64,000 nt of DNA from Cladopsammia gracilis (GCA_022457155.1 JAJGOT010000419.1:165001-229000), one strand, 5' to 3'. Positions 22,120 through 33,643 are shown, counted from the first letter of the stretch. Translations and numbers: made by a program. Notes: generated from the sequence alone by a model not told the origin.

Positions 22120-22373
22120 CAATCACCGACATAAGTCTTTGGGACACCTCAATAAAAGTGCCCTCTTAAATATCTCTTCAAGAATTATAAAACATTTCGG
22201 CCACGGGGTTAGTAGAAACGATCCCCCCTCCCCCCTTGGACAAAGTTGTTTGGAGAAAACTAGTTTTAAGCGCCGAAATCAACTTTGTAAGGGGGGGAAG
22301 GGGGGATTTAGCAATAATTTCTCTTTACGGTCAAGAAAAGGTTAGAGCGTCCCAAAAGTATTGTCGGAGATTG
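22120..22373 (+). repeat. 254-bp fold-back element, left copy
   Basis: The ends are inverted repeats (CAATCACCGACATAAG at the left, with the reverse complement of the right end reading CAATCTCCGACAATAC). An inner stem is formed by GATCCCCCCTCCCCCC and GGGGGGGAAGGGGGGAT. Identical in every base to 23771-24024. Confidence 0.9.
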
Positions 22374-23770
22374 TCTGATGATGTATTTTTCTTTACAATC
22401 ATTTAAATGATAAAATAAAGTACTATTTATACCAGTATTGATTGTGTAGTTTTAAAGAAACACTAAATGCAACCGAATGACAAGATTTTGATAAAGTGGT
22501 GTTTTAGATGTGCCGTTTACCCCTCAGTTAGAGAATATGTGATGGTGCGCGCGCTGTATTCTAAGTCTCATTGTTAGTCTCTGTAATAGTTGCTTTGCTG
22601 GTTGCGGGCCAAAGAGAAATGGACAAAGAATTTTCGTTATGGATAATGATCCAAGTCAGACAACTAATGCTGCTTTAAATCCTCGAGAAAACATAGAAGC
22701 TAAATTCCATAGAATATAGACTCCAAAGCGGAACCGGAAGTCTCTTGCACTGACATTCATACAATTCTCACGGCACGCTTACAACATTTCTCGGTATGTT
22801 TTTAGAGTAATTTTCGTCAATTTTACGTGTGTGACGAATTGCTTATACCACTTTTAACAGCTATTTTGAATATCTAAACTAACTTTTATGATATTTCTAT
22901 CTTTGTTGGCCTTTACGGCCTTTTTTCAACAGTTCTCACCTAAAATATTGAAATAAGAGTTAGTAGTTTATTTATAGTAACGCAACTGTGGTGAGAACTG
23001 TTCAAAAAGGTGGAAAGCCTGTACAGTTTAGCTTCATAAAGTTATTAAGCATTAAAGGCTACTATTTCAAATTGATATGCGTAGTTTGATTACAATTATT
23101 GCCTACTAAAAGGCTCAATAACCACAAAATACAAGTGAGAACTGTTACCCGCTGTAGTGTGCAATCTAATTGTCACGGCGGCGTTCACAACAAACATATC
23201 CATTTACGCAAATAAACTCAATGTCACTTGTGTTCCAAGATAAGCTTGGCAAAACAATGACCTCTTGGAAGTATATTCTGCTGTTCATGCCAGTTGAACG
23301 AATTGGCTGCCAAAAATGAAAAAACCGCCAGCGCACATTCATCATTTCTCTATTAGCAGTATCGATGGATGAACCTTTAATCAAATAAGAGGAGCATCGG
23401 AGATTGCAAAGAATGATATATCTTTAGTAAACTCAATGTCCTGCTTGCAATTATATTCGACTATATTTTAGTTAATGGTGACTCATCTTCACACAGAATG
23501 ATTGAATGTCATCGTTACATTGCATAAAATATGTAGGTCATTTTAAAAAATTAAAATTATTACTTTCATTTCACTCTAAACGAAACCCTGCTATTTAAAC
23601 AAATTTAACGCCACTCCACCCCTCACCACCCCCCCCCCACCCCAAGAAAATACATCAGTCTAACTTTTTCTCATTTTCAAAACGAGACAATGTAAGTAAT
23701 AACAATCAACGATTCCTTTTTTATCATAATTCGTACTTATTGACACTTCAGTTAAAAAGACCAGTTTAGA
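22374..23770. other. interior of the composite unit
   Basis: No gene is recognised. A minus-strand frame at 23166-23384 (72 codons) has no known domain. An inverted repeat with 19-bp arms and one mismatch lies at 22922-22940 and 22990-23008 (CAGTTCTCACC core). A C-rich run lies near 23618-23645. Confidence 0.5.
22922..23008. repeat. inverted repeat with 19-bp arms inside the composite unit
   Basis: Arms 22922-22940 and 22990-23008, core CAGTTCTCACC / GGTGAGAACTG, one mismatch, 49-bp spacer. Probably an older fold-back element. Confidence 0.7.
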
Positions 23771-24024
23771 CAATCACCGACATAAGTCTTTGGGACACCT
23801 CAATAAAAGTGCCCTCTTAAATATCTCTTCAAGAATTATAAAACATTTCGGCCACGGGGTTAGTAGAAACGATCCCCCCTCCCCCCTTGGACAAAGTTGT
23901 TTGGAGAAAACTAGTTTTAAGCGCCGAAATCAACTTTGTAAGGGGGGGAAGGGGGGATTTAGCAATAATTTCTCTTTACGGTCAAGAAAAGGTTAGAGCG
24001 TCCCAAAAGTATTGTCGGAGATTG
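23771..24024 (+). repeat. 254-bp fold-back element, right copy
   Basis: Same orientation and identical sequence to 22120-22373. Its own left flank is GA and its right flank is TA. Confidence 0.9.
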
Positions 24025-24251
24025 TAGATCCATGTTCAACATTTCTGGGACGAATTTTGCTCATGGTGGCAAATATGCACAAATGAACATCTAAGTCTTT
24101 CCTCGTTGACTATCACTTAAGGCTTTATCAACAACTGCAAACTCCAACACGTGCTTAACTACTGTATGCTCGTAGCAAAATATTTTATTTACAAGTGTTT
24201 CTTGTCAGACGAAACACTGAATTTTTCTCTCTTCAAACTACAGTTAAGAAA

Positions 24252-24999
24252 ATGGATCCTGAGTTGGCGGGCAAGATCGCAGATGCCATGCGCGTGGCCG
24301 AATCACTTGACTTCAACTTTTTCGAAAATTTAGAAGAGGGGGAGGAGGGGGAGGAGAAGAGGGAAGACCCTCATAGTGATGACAACAGAGAACGGGATCC
24401 CAAGTATGTAAGGCAAAACTTTGACAGAATGTACGTAGAAAAGGTAGTCAGATGGATAGATGATGGAAAGAACATGTTTGTTACAGGTTCTCAAGGACGA
24501 GGCAAGTCCACTTGCATAAAGAGTTATTCACCAACTGTTTAGCAAGGGAGTGCATCTGGTTGTTGCGGGTCAACCGCTGTCAATATTGGCGACATGTTAC
24601 TGGGCGAACTTTCCAAAGTGGCAGAAAATGATCTCATCTTAGAGGAATTGGTCAGGATGTTTGCTCCGGCCACCGCTCACATCTCTGTCAGATTGAAGCA
24701 CTTCAAAACAACCCAAGTATGCATCTAGACACGCCAAAGACCGCAAATGGTTTTTGAAAAAAGGACGATCTTTGTCCGGCACCAAAAACGTTCTGGCGAT
24801 CGCATTGTCAACAGTGGTCATCATTGACAGGGTGTCAATGACGGATGGATTTGTGATGCAAGTGTTCCACGAGTGCTGTGCCTCTTTCAGCAAGTCCACC
24901 AGTCCTCGCGCCCTATGTTTTAAAAGTGGTTGTGGCTCAGGCCATTGGGAGTTCGATGCCAGCCATGTTGTCAGCTCTATGAGCAAATTCAGTCAATAA
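24252..24999 (+). pseudogene. PIF1-type SF1B helicase, N-terminal part, broken
   Basis: ATG 24252 opens an acidic N-terminus, then VVRWIDDGKNMFVTG with Walker A GSQGRGKST near 24490. A one-base shift near 24520 and another near 24572 are needed to follow the protein through ELFTNCLAR and GSTAVNIGDMLLGELSKVA. Walker B appears at about 24818 as VVIIDRVSM, where PIF1 helicases have IIDEVSM; the catalytic glutamate is replaced. The downstream helicase motifs are missing and a Gag-like ORF begins near 24930. PIF1 helicases unwind DNA 5'-3'. They occur in the host, in Helitrons and in large DNA viruses. The missing glutamate and shifts indicate a dead copy. Confidence 0.65.
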
Positions 25000-26009
25000 C
25001 CTCCCATCTTCTAGTTCTACATTGGGTTCATCATCGGGTGTGGTCGCCGCTGGTTCGCTGCTTTCGTTGTCAACGCCATCCGAGGCTCATGCCTCAGGCT
25101 TGGCCACGAGCACAGGTCCCGTCGTTTGTGCCAACTTTATCACCAGTTTTAGCCACCATGTCGATCACGTCACTGAGCTCGGCTGGCCTTGTGGCCCTGC
25201 TGCCATCTATTCCTGCCACTAGTTTCTTGTACGGTCGAGCCAATGCGTGTCTGGCGCTGTTCCCTCTAAGGGCCGAGAAAGCTTTCATGGTGGGTCCAGG
25301 ACGCTACAGTGCCTTACAAGTTTGTGGTAATTACGGCGGCCAGTTTGTCGACTTGGCGGACTTGCTCTCCTCTAATTTGCGAGTGCCGGACCAGGAGCCG
25401 CAAACGTACCTGGAGGGGAAATTGGTGGTCTCTTCAGCCAGGCGTCACTTAGTAGAAATAAAGGACATTCTAACTTGGACAGAGGCCTTAACAATTTACC
25501 AACTGGTTTTGTGCTCAGTTCACCCGCAGCACTGGCCTGGCCTTACAAAGTACAAGCTGCTAGTCATCCAGATGGCTCGGCAATATCCAGGCCAGGCATG
25601 GCTGGAGTATGCAGTGGCAAAGGGCTAAGCCAACTGGTCAAAAATGAATTCCGACCTCTACACCTTCCACCTGCGGTCTCCATCCACCACTTCCATGCAG
25701 CAACTACCCCAGCCATCGTCAGTCCCAGGTCCCTCCTTGTCAACGGGCCAAACCAACAGTTCTTCCATGCCTGTGTGCCATTCATGGCACCAGGGTCGCT
25801 GTCTCTGGCCCTTTGGTAGATGTCGCTATCAACATGTCTGCGAGCGGTGTCAGGGGGAGCACACCAAAATTAACCGCCCCTTTCCCCCCTCCACAGGCCA
25901 ACATTCCTGGTCCCCATCTCCTGCCATCGCAGGGAAGCGGGTCCCTGGCGTTTTAACGTCATATAGTCAGCGTTCTTGGCGTCTAGCGTTTTTCCTGTTT
26001 TGTGTTTAG
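24930..26009 (+). pseudogene. Gag-like protein with CCCH finger, YR-retroelement type, one in-frame stop
   Basis: One frame spans the region with a single stop at 25626-25628. Recognisable blocks are FMVGPGRYSAL near 25287, FVDLADLLSSNLRV near 25340, VEIKDILTWTEALTIYQLV near 25450, LTKYKLLVIQMARQYPG near 25540 and the finger CHSWHQGRCLWPFGRC with YQHVCERC near 25775-25850. The 31697-32850 ORF has the same block order. I associate this layout with Gag of tyrosine-recombinase retroelements of cnidarians; that is an inference from memory. No RT or recombinase follows, so this is a fragment. The start codon is uncertain because the frame overlaps the helicase remnant. Confidence 0.6.
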
Positions 26010-26772
26010 CAGTCCCGGCTGTGTCTTGCCCTGGTGTCGGCACTTGCATTTCCCTTTTGCAGGCTTGCTTATTTGCGGCGGGATCAGCATCACACCTTTT
26101 TGGTTTAGCTCTCTGCATGCATTTCCACGTGCGTGGTCGTTGTTCATTCAAATGGTTCACAGTTTTGTTCTAGGGTTTTTGTCTAGCGTCCCCTCCCTCC
26201 CTCCTTTGTCTTCCTTTATGTTGTGGGTGTTCTTTATTTGTCTCTTGGGTCATTACATTGGATTTCCACTGAACCTTGTGCTCAGTGACGGGTGCTCATG
26301 GGTTGTTTGGTGGGGGGCTCGTGGCTGGGGTGCAGTTAGGGAAGGCCACTGGGGTGGTCTACCTCACTGGGTTAGGGTTTGTTGTTGGGTCAGCAGCGCT
26401 GCAAATCGCTATGGAGACAAATCCATAAAAGCTTCACTGAAGCTAAAAAAGCAAACATAATCACAGATGTTCACAACACAAGTGAACAACCAGAGGAAAA
26501 ATTCTGGATAGGCAACCACTTCCAGCACATGCTGAAAACTCTCGTTCACAAACTGTAGAAGCCAAAAACGAGCTGTATGCTCTGCAGGAGCGTGTCAAAG
26601 AACTTAAAAACTCCAAAAGTGAAGGAAAGGTGACCGGTGGTATGAAAGTCCATCGTGTTAATGCAAAAGTATGGAATAGCAAGCTTCTACAAGAAAGATT
26701 TGATTCGATTCGTGGCGATCAGAACCTCTAAGCAAGTTGCAATCAGCAATCCATTACCTCAAAATTGGGAGA
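26010..26772. other. non-coding with a weak coding-like stretch
   Basis: 26010-26460 has no recognisable gene. Around 26530-26720 the plus strand reads TVEAKNELYALQERVKELKN, a coiled-coil-like piece that may be an upstream exon of the KDZ-like gene. Confidence 0.35.
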
Positions 26773-27032
26773 CCAGAATGACATCAAACTGGGAGAACAA
26801 TGGAAAGCTGCTGCTGGAGACCATCCATAGTTTTGATGGCCTCCCTTCACTTGTGTGAAAGCAAAATAAAAATCAGGTGTAATGACTGCTCAAAGAGATT
26901 TTACTGCCCATTATGCGATGAAAAGGTACTTTCATCTGCTTTTTCATAGCAGAGATAGGTATGTAAATGGTTTTTTTGAGGCAATCCCTCCAACTGTGAC
27001 CATTGGTCAAAATGGATTTAAGCAACACATAG

Positions 27033-29340
27033 GTAAGCAGTAATAGCATCAATGGAAATCAAACAGTCTGAAGAGATTAGTGAAGTCATTGGTAACTCAT
27101 TTTCATATACGTACATGTAAAAACAGATCTTGATAAATTCTGCCTTTATTGTACTTAAATATATATGGACAGACATTTTTTAAGTTCCATTGACTAATCT
27201 ACACACTTGTTTTTAATAAGTTGGCTTTTTGCTTTCATCTAGTTTCAAAATTTGATGGTTTAAAAAAGGTACCCTGAATTAATTTCTTGGATACATAACT
27301 GTATGTGATGGAATGTTGAAATGCAAGTCTTTCATTTATGTTTTTGCTAATGGGCCCCATTAGATGTTAAAATGTGCATGGATAGATATTTCTCATAGTT
27401 TTCCATCAATTCAAAAACTCATTAATAATTCATGAGAATATCAGCCAATCACACGACGCAAATCGATCACGTGTATGAGCCTTTATACCTGGTAATGTAC
27501 GGTCATTATGAAAAGCCTGGTGGCGGCTTTGATTTCATTCACAGGGGAGTTCGGGGCTGAATGGGCAAACAATGCAATTATCGCTGAATTTTTAATGAGA
27601 ATGATTTTAAAATGACCGTGATATTTATATTAAGATCACACGTAATCTTTATATAAAGATTACTGATATGGGTAGTAATTGTTCAGGATTCTTAGTGCAA
27701 CAAATGGTGACTTTAATATTTTTGTGCAGTACTGTTTTACGAAATCTGGTCTTTTGCCATTCTATTTGGAATCTTCTCAACAAAATAAACAACCAACAGT
27801 TTAATAAGTGAGCCGTTATTTGAATGACACCAGCGCCCTCGTGTAAATTGCCAGGTAAGCGACTGGTTCGCAGATGCAAGCTGCTTATTTCTACTCGTTC
27901 TCTACCTCTGAAAAAAAAATTGTCAGCCGTTTTATCTACCGTACCTGACAACTTTAGTATAGCATTTTTCAGTAAATGTTTTCGCTCAGAACTATAAAAT
28001 CCCAAAACTTTTGACAGCAACCGGGAAGCAATGGTCACTTTGTCGAAGACGTGGCACATGTGTTGTATGCTAATCAGTCTAGTCTACTTGTTTTTCTCGT
28101 ATGCTAATTTCCTTTTTGCACAAAAGCGCAATTGTTTTAATTCCGAAGGGACACGCTTTTGAAAGAATGTTTTTGAAGCCGTTCAAAAAACTCGCAGCAC
28201 GTGTATTATCAGGTGTAAAAACTCTCGGCTTCGCCTCGAGTTTTTAAACCTGATAATACACTACTGCTCGTTTTTTAAACTATACATAAAGTATGCTCTA
28301 AACTAACTTGCTCTTTATGTTTGTCTAATAATCGTAAACAACCAAGGTAGAAGCACGCTCATTAACTGTGTGGCAAATCAAATCAAATTTTAAAATTGTT
28401 TCTGTATGTCATTTAGTCTTTAGTATATCGATATTTTTTTTGTAGTTTAAAAAAGTAACGAAGGTTTATTAAAAGTTGTGTTTCCTTTTTCTGTAAACAA
28501 ATATTTTACAGTACAATCACATATGAAGATAACATCCATGGCCTCTGACCATTAAATTATTTTGGGTCAATTTCTTTTTTTATTGTTATTGGTTTGGTTA
28601 TTTGTTTGGTTTTAACAAGCTGACTACCAGGTGCAGTAGCTGTAATGTTGTTACTCCATAGTGATCTATGCGTGATGTGCTGCAGGCAGGATATTGGCCA
28701 GGGAGTCCAACAGATACTTTGCAGAAGAGAATGCCTCGGGTCTCAAAAAGATATTTAATAAGAACTCTGGAAGATGTACATGTATTTCATGATTGGAAGG
28801 GCATAATTCCACCAATGTAGATGTATCAAGTATTAAAAAAATGGCACTTGCTTTATTTTTCTGCTTATCTGTATGCATGAACAGCATTTTGTTATCAACA
28901 AGGTTTTCCAAATTTTCAGAGTGACAGAAATTAATGCTTCCTTTAATTCTATAAAAAAAAATAAGGATAAGACTATGTCAAACTTTTCTTTATGAACACC
29001 TGGTCCCATGGTACAGATTTTTGTGCTTTTAATCCTTTCACAGCCACAGGCAACAAAGGTCGCCTTACCCACAAGTGGCCAAAAGTGACTACAGTCACCA
29101 TACACTATTTTGAGAAATATAATATCTGACCATGGAGAAAATGAAATTTGAGGAAACTTTGCTGCAAAAGGGTTACCTTACATTAATCCTGTTAATATGA
29201 ACAATAATATTGCATTCTTTCCACCAATGATTGGACTGTACTAGATGCTATTACAACAGTGTTTTTTTAATGACACAATGATGTCTTTTTTAGGGGGCAG
29301 GCACCCACCATCAATGACAGTATGAATAAAACAGTATTCA
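27033..29340. other. long intron of the KDZ-like copy 1
   Basis: No gene is supported. It includes the 100-bp hairpin at 28181-28280. Minus-strand frames at 27649-28059 and 28666-29105 have no recognisable domain. Confidence 0.4.
28181..28280. mobile_element. 100-bp fold-back hairpin
   Basis: The two halves are inverted copies (GTGTATTATCAGG with CCTGATAATACAC; AAAAACTC with GAGTTTTT) with a GGCTTCGCC turn. Probably a tiny MITE. Confidence 0.8.
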
Positions 29341-29700
29341 AGGGCTAAATTGGTAAGGTGTCCTACTTGCTCCACTTTCCAGCACTCCTGTCATGTGGAT
29401 GGCAACATGAAACTTCATTGTTTCAACCCATCAGGAAGGTCAGTATACAGAGTTAATTTATGTACACTAGGAGCATTTCTAGTGAACAGCTAATAAAGAT
29501 TTTAATATGCATGCCATTGATTGCGTTTTTTCATTATTAACTTCCTATAGTCCTATTAAAATCACTGAGCAAAGACTCATTTTTATTTAATATATTTTAT
29601 TTTTCTTGTTCAGGCAATGAAGGCCATCCTATTATGGAGACCTTTTCATTCACAACAAGGACAACGTAGACAGCCACCTGAAGGCAGTGTATACAAATAC

Positions 29701-31110
29701 ATTTAAATCTAAAGTTTGTTAAATGTAAATTTTGTATTCAATTCTTCTTTCATGTGTAGCAAGCTATTTATCTCAGTAAGTGGTTTTCTCTTACAAGTAT
29801 TGTTTCAGTGCTAATAACAGTTATCAATACTTCAGTTGAAGTTTATTTTATTTTAATTTTAATTATAATTAATTTTTTGGCAAGGTACTAGTGAGCAGCA
29901 CTACTTTAAAGAAACAGCAGATTTCAACAGCTATGCAGACATGGAAAGACTCCTTTAAAACAAGCAAGAGCTCCTTAGATATGGAAGCTGAACAATTAAA
30001 TTTTGTTGCCTCAGCAAAACAATTTGCCGACGAGTTTTCCTTTAAATAGGTCCCTTGTAAGGACTTGCAAGCAAGTCACAGGGGCCCTCACCAAGGCTAA
30101 GAAAGCAAAAAACAACTTGGAGTGAATGGAAACAGAATTCCAGCCAAACAAATAATAATAAAGGACATGGTTGCTCTTCAAGTACAAAAAGAAGTCTCCA
30201 AACTCCAAAATGTGTCTTTCTAGCCAAGAAAAACGGCCCCCTCACCAAAGCTCCGGAGACGACCAAACATCCAGATCAACGTTCAGAAACAGAACCCAAA
30301 ATGGTAAAAAAAAAAAACAAAGCTTGTCGCAACCGATTGTCTTCAACACCGCTAAAAGGCATAAATCTGCAAACATTGTAGCGCATGGTTGAGGCAGAAA
30401 CAATATCAAACTTACATCCTTAAAATAATCTTCATCACTTAGCCCTTCCTTTTAGGTTATTAAAATTGGAGAGACCAACTTCTTTTTCATTCCATAAAAC
30501 AGAGCCCTGAAATGTGCCTGGCCAACACACTCAGCAAACACTTCAGCGGTGAAGTACATTTGATCAGATCAGAGTTTCAAGAGACAGAGCGAGTACCACA
30601 GACTAAAGAAATCAATCAGATGATAGTATCCAAAAATAAGATGTTGAGGCTGAAGACCCGAGACAAAGAAAGATGTAATCCTCTGGGCAGTAAAAGGGAT
30701 TATCAAGGCAGATGGCCTGAGAACAAGAACAGCTTGCCTGCAACTGTAATGCCCTATTTCCACTTCTGAGACAAGCTAGTGGTGCAAGAAGGACTTATCT
30801 TTCGCAGGGATAGAGCGGTTTTCCAAAAAGCTATTTTGTCATGACTAAACTAACAGTACAGATCATACCAACACTTTCTCGTAACGGTTGCTGTCAACTT
30901 TGACATTTTTATTTTTTATTGAAGGGAAGATGTCACGATAGAGATTAATTCACTGTAATTGAAGATGTGATTTTTCAGCTTTTGTAATGTAGACACGTGC
31001 AGTAATCCACAAGGAATTGTATAGCCACATGCTAGAATACAATGCTCCAATAAATCAATGATTCTAACAGAAAACTGTCTTCAATAGATTTATTACCCAC
31101 AGAAAGAAAC
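29701..31110. other. no recognisable gene
   Basis: The frame at 30512-30769 (85 codons) and its surroundings show no known domain. An A-run of about 10 occurs near 30307. Confidence 0.4.
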
Positions 31111-31115
31111 ACCTT

Positions 31116-31283
31116 GATCCAGGTTTACCTACCAACTGCAACTCTACACAGATCCCTGATCCAGGTTTGCCTACCGAATGCAACTCTGCGTAGATCCGAA
31201 ATCCAGGTTTGCCTACCAACTGTAGCTCTACGCAGACCCCTGATCCAGGTTTGCCTCCTCACTGCAGGTCTAAACAGAGGGAT
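31116..31283 (+). repeat. 42-bp tandem repeat, four units, open as a 14-residue repeat
   Basis: GATCCAGGTTT-type starts at 31116, 31158, 31200 and 31242, exactly 42 bp apart. The frame stays open through all units (IQVCLPTATLRR-like). It lies at the start of a 135-codon frame (31114-31521). Confidence 0.85.
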
Positions 31284-31512
31284 CTACTGCTCTACAACAT
31301 TTGCCTGGCCATACACTCTTAAAAGGCATACAGTATTGAGAGGAAACACAAAGGCCAGAGCAGTGACACAGATTAAACCAACAGGAGCATGCATCTGCCA
31401 CCATTGTGGATTTTACAATTGCTGCAAAGGATTTGTGACCTCAGAAATCATTTATCCCACCAACATAGTGTCATATTCAGCTATGAAACAGTTTCTTTTC
31501 AAGACAAAGCAG
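31284..31512 (+). other. possible coding exon, unassigned
   Basis: The frame continues from the 42-bp repeat with CICHHCGFYNCCKGF, a cysteine-rich motif, and ends at a consensus donor CAG|GTAAGG at 31513. No family is recognised. Confidence 0.35.
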
Positions 31513-31696
31513 GTAAGGTAATAATAGTTTGTGGTTATCTGACTTAAGGTAAGACTCACCATACTAGTTAATATAATGTGGCTAAATGTAATTTAGGCAA
31601 AGTTAAAATCCACACATTTGCTGGCCAGTAGTGCCCCACATGGCCCGGGCATGCAGGGCGGCTGGTTGATTTTGCAGGGGTCCCTGATTTCTCACA

Positions 31697-32850
31697 GTGC
31701 ACATGTTTGTGTCAGATCATTTCACTTCTGATCGCTTGTTGACAGCCAGTGCTCTTTCAAGTCTTTTGCTTACCGGTAGCTTTTTGCTTCACTCCATTCA
31801 ATTTACCCATAATTGCTCTCCGCCATGCCTAGACGTACCCAAAACAGAATGCACACCAGGCTTTTTTGCAGATCGCTTGCTGTTAGAGAACAGATCTGTC
31901 CAGCCTGTTGTGTCCTTGCTTCCAACGGCCCCGATTGTAACCTCAACAGCACCATCGGCCGTGGCTTTGTCACCGGAGATAATAACTTTAATCACCCAGA
32001 TGGTCAGGGCGGCTGTGGCAGCCAAGCCAGCATCAGTGAGCAACATTGCTACAGCTTCGAATGTTGGGGACGTTCCCACTTCCAGCCCATAGGATGCATT
32101 GACGGCAGGTTTTTTGGCTTTGGGCAGCTCAGGCCATCTTGGACAATCACCATAAGGTAGGCCAGCTTCTTCTGTTGTTGTACCATCATTTGAGCAAACG
32201 TTTGCCACCCCAGTTATGTCTTTCCCTTTGGCATTTACACTATCGAGTAGTATGACCCATCAGGTCCTGGCCCTGCCCACTTCACCCTCATCGCTAACTT
32301 ACAGCATAAAGAACTGTAGCTGTTATTTGATGGCCGACTTGTCCTGACTTCTCAACCAAAAAAGTCGGCGCATTGAAGATATAGTGAGTTGGATGGAAGT
32401 GTTTTTCATCTTCTCGCTCATGCTAACCTCTCACTTTCCCAACCGCTGGAAAGATTTTACCCAATACAAGTTATTAATTCTTCATACGTATCGTCATTTC
32501 AGCGGCAAAGTTTGGCTAAATTACAACCAGGCGTTCCAAGAACACGCGCCCACTATGAAGTTGACTGGTTGGTCGTGTATGAACGTCCAGTTATTTAACT
32601 TCCATGCAGCTGGCTGGTCAACCCATGGACAGTTGCATGCCCAAATGGCAGAGCTCATCGAGCCAACGGGCTCTTTGCTCACAAACACTATTTGCAAATC
32701 ATGGAACAGGGGGCGGTGTATGGCCTCAGTAAACCCGTCGCTACGCACATCAATGTAACATGTGCTCCAGCTCACACTGGGATGATGCATGCCCTAATGC
32801 AAATAGCATAGAAAAAGCTTATCGGGGAAAGTCTAAACATCACAGCAACT
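31697..32850 (+). pseudogene. Gag-like protein, second copy of the 24.9-kb type, broken
   Basis: The main frame starts at ATG 31703 or a little upstream. It runs through PEIITLITQMVRAAVAAKPA, stops at 32090-32092 and twice more before 32384. It then gives RIEDIVSWMEVFFIF, FTQYKLLILHTYRHFSGKVW and ICKSWNRGRC near 32690, the start of a CCCH finger that is then lost to a frame change. The GPGPAH block near 32260 is in another frame. The layout matches 24930-26009. The RT and recombinase genes are absent downstream. Confidence 0.55.
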
Positions 32851-33604
32851 CGCCTGCTTTTAGCCATGCATCGAGCAAGGTCTGGCACATCTGATCTACC
32901 ACTGGACTTACACGGGCCGGATAAGGACTTAGATAGGGTCTTTCTGGCCAATTGACATTGTATTAGTTTGTTTGTCGGAAACTGTACTGATAGTTTCACT
33001 TAATGACTTTCTTTTGTTTGTCACGAATGCACGTGCATGAAAGAATGTTTCCTATCTATAAGATTTATGTTTTTGTTACAAAAGGTCCTTAGGCGAAACG
33101 ATTGTTCTCGTTTACCCCGAACACAAGGAACATCTGTTCATGGGCAGAAATCTACTAATCAGGGCATTATATTTTGGTATTTTGTTTTTTATTTTCTATT
33201 TTCTCAATGTGTGATGTTTACAGTCACTTGTTAAGCCTGTTGGCATTGTTTGAACTTTACCTTGCATGCATCAACATTTGCTGGAGTGTCTCTGAAGCCA
33301 CTGGCAAATCAGATTTCTGGTCTCTGCAAAAGCACTGTGCTGGCTGTTAAGGTTAACATTGCATATTTTATAGAGGAACTGTCTTTCATCAAGTTCGGGC
33401 CCGTTCTGCCCTTCAAAAGAAAAATTGCTTGGATATCAACTTAACATATGCAAATGATAACAGTTGTGGCACTCTTGTTTCCTTAGTGAGGTTAACGGAA
33501 AGAAATACATGAGCATTATGATCGCAAAAATAAATGACAAAAATAATTCAATTTTTTGACTTTTATCCTAATACTTTTATATAGAATGTAAGATAAGATA
33601 AATA

Positions 33605-33643
<39 letters not shown>

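Larger units (their letters stand above)
22120..24024. mobile_element. 1,905-bp composite unit bounded by two identical fold-back elements, TA target duplication
   Basis: Two directly repeated 254-bp elements (22120-22373 and 23771-24024) bracket 1,397 bp. The outer flanks are TA at 22118-22119 and TA at 24025-24026, the target duplication of Tc1/mariner-type insertions. The inner junctions (TC after the left copy, GA before the right copy) are not TA. The whole unit therefore looks inserted as one. It interrupts a coding-like frame. No transposase is seen inside, so mobilisation would be in trans. Confidence 0.75.
26773..29700 (+). pseudogene. KDZ-like transposase, copy 1, N-terminal zinc exons
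   Basis: Exon pieces fit the cysteine-rich N-terminus of Kyakuja-Dileera-Zisupton transposases. Exon A ends at 27032: KIRCNDCSKRFYCPLCDEKV, then DRYVNGFFEAIPPTVTIG, and the donor AG|GTAAGC. Exon B, about 29341-29438: RCPTCSTFQHSCHVDGNMKL, donor AAG|GTCAGT. Exon C starts after TTCAG at 29615: YYGDLFIHNKDNVDSHLK. Exon A needs one-base shifts near 26860 and 26940. Exons B and C correspond to 35753-35890 and 36218-36310 of copy 2. The catalytic exon is not seen after 29700. The splice-site pattern suggests a true intron-containing transposon, now dead. Confidence 0.6.

Noticed and set aside
22139..23996. Two identical 68-codon frames (22139-22345, 23790-23996)
   Set aside because: They are translations of the duplicated 254-bp fold-back element, not genes.
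24639..24986. 115-codon minus-strand frame
   Set aside because: Opposes the PIF1-like helicase, whose motifs on the plus strand explain the sequence better.
27649..28059. 136-codon minus-strand frame
   Set aside because: Long, but no recognisable domain and it sits in a repeat-rich intron.
28666..29105. Minus-strand frames of 81 and 90 codons
   Set aside because: Some protein-like phrases but no family, no start context and no support from neighbours.
31116..31283. CRISPR-like array from the regular 42-bp spacing
   Set aside because: The repeats are contiguous with no unique spacers, and the DNA is eukaryotic.
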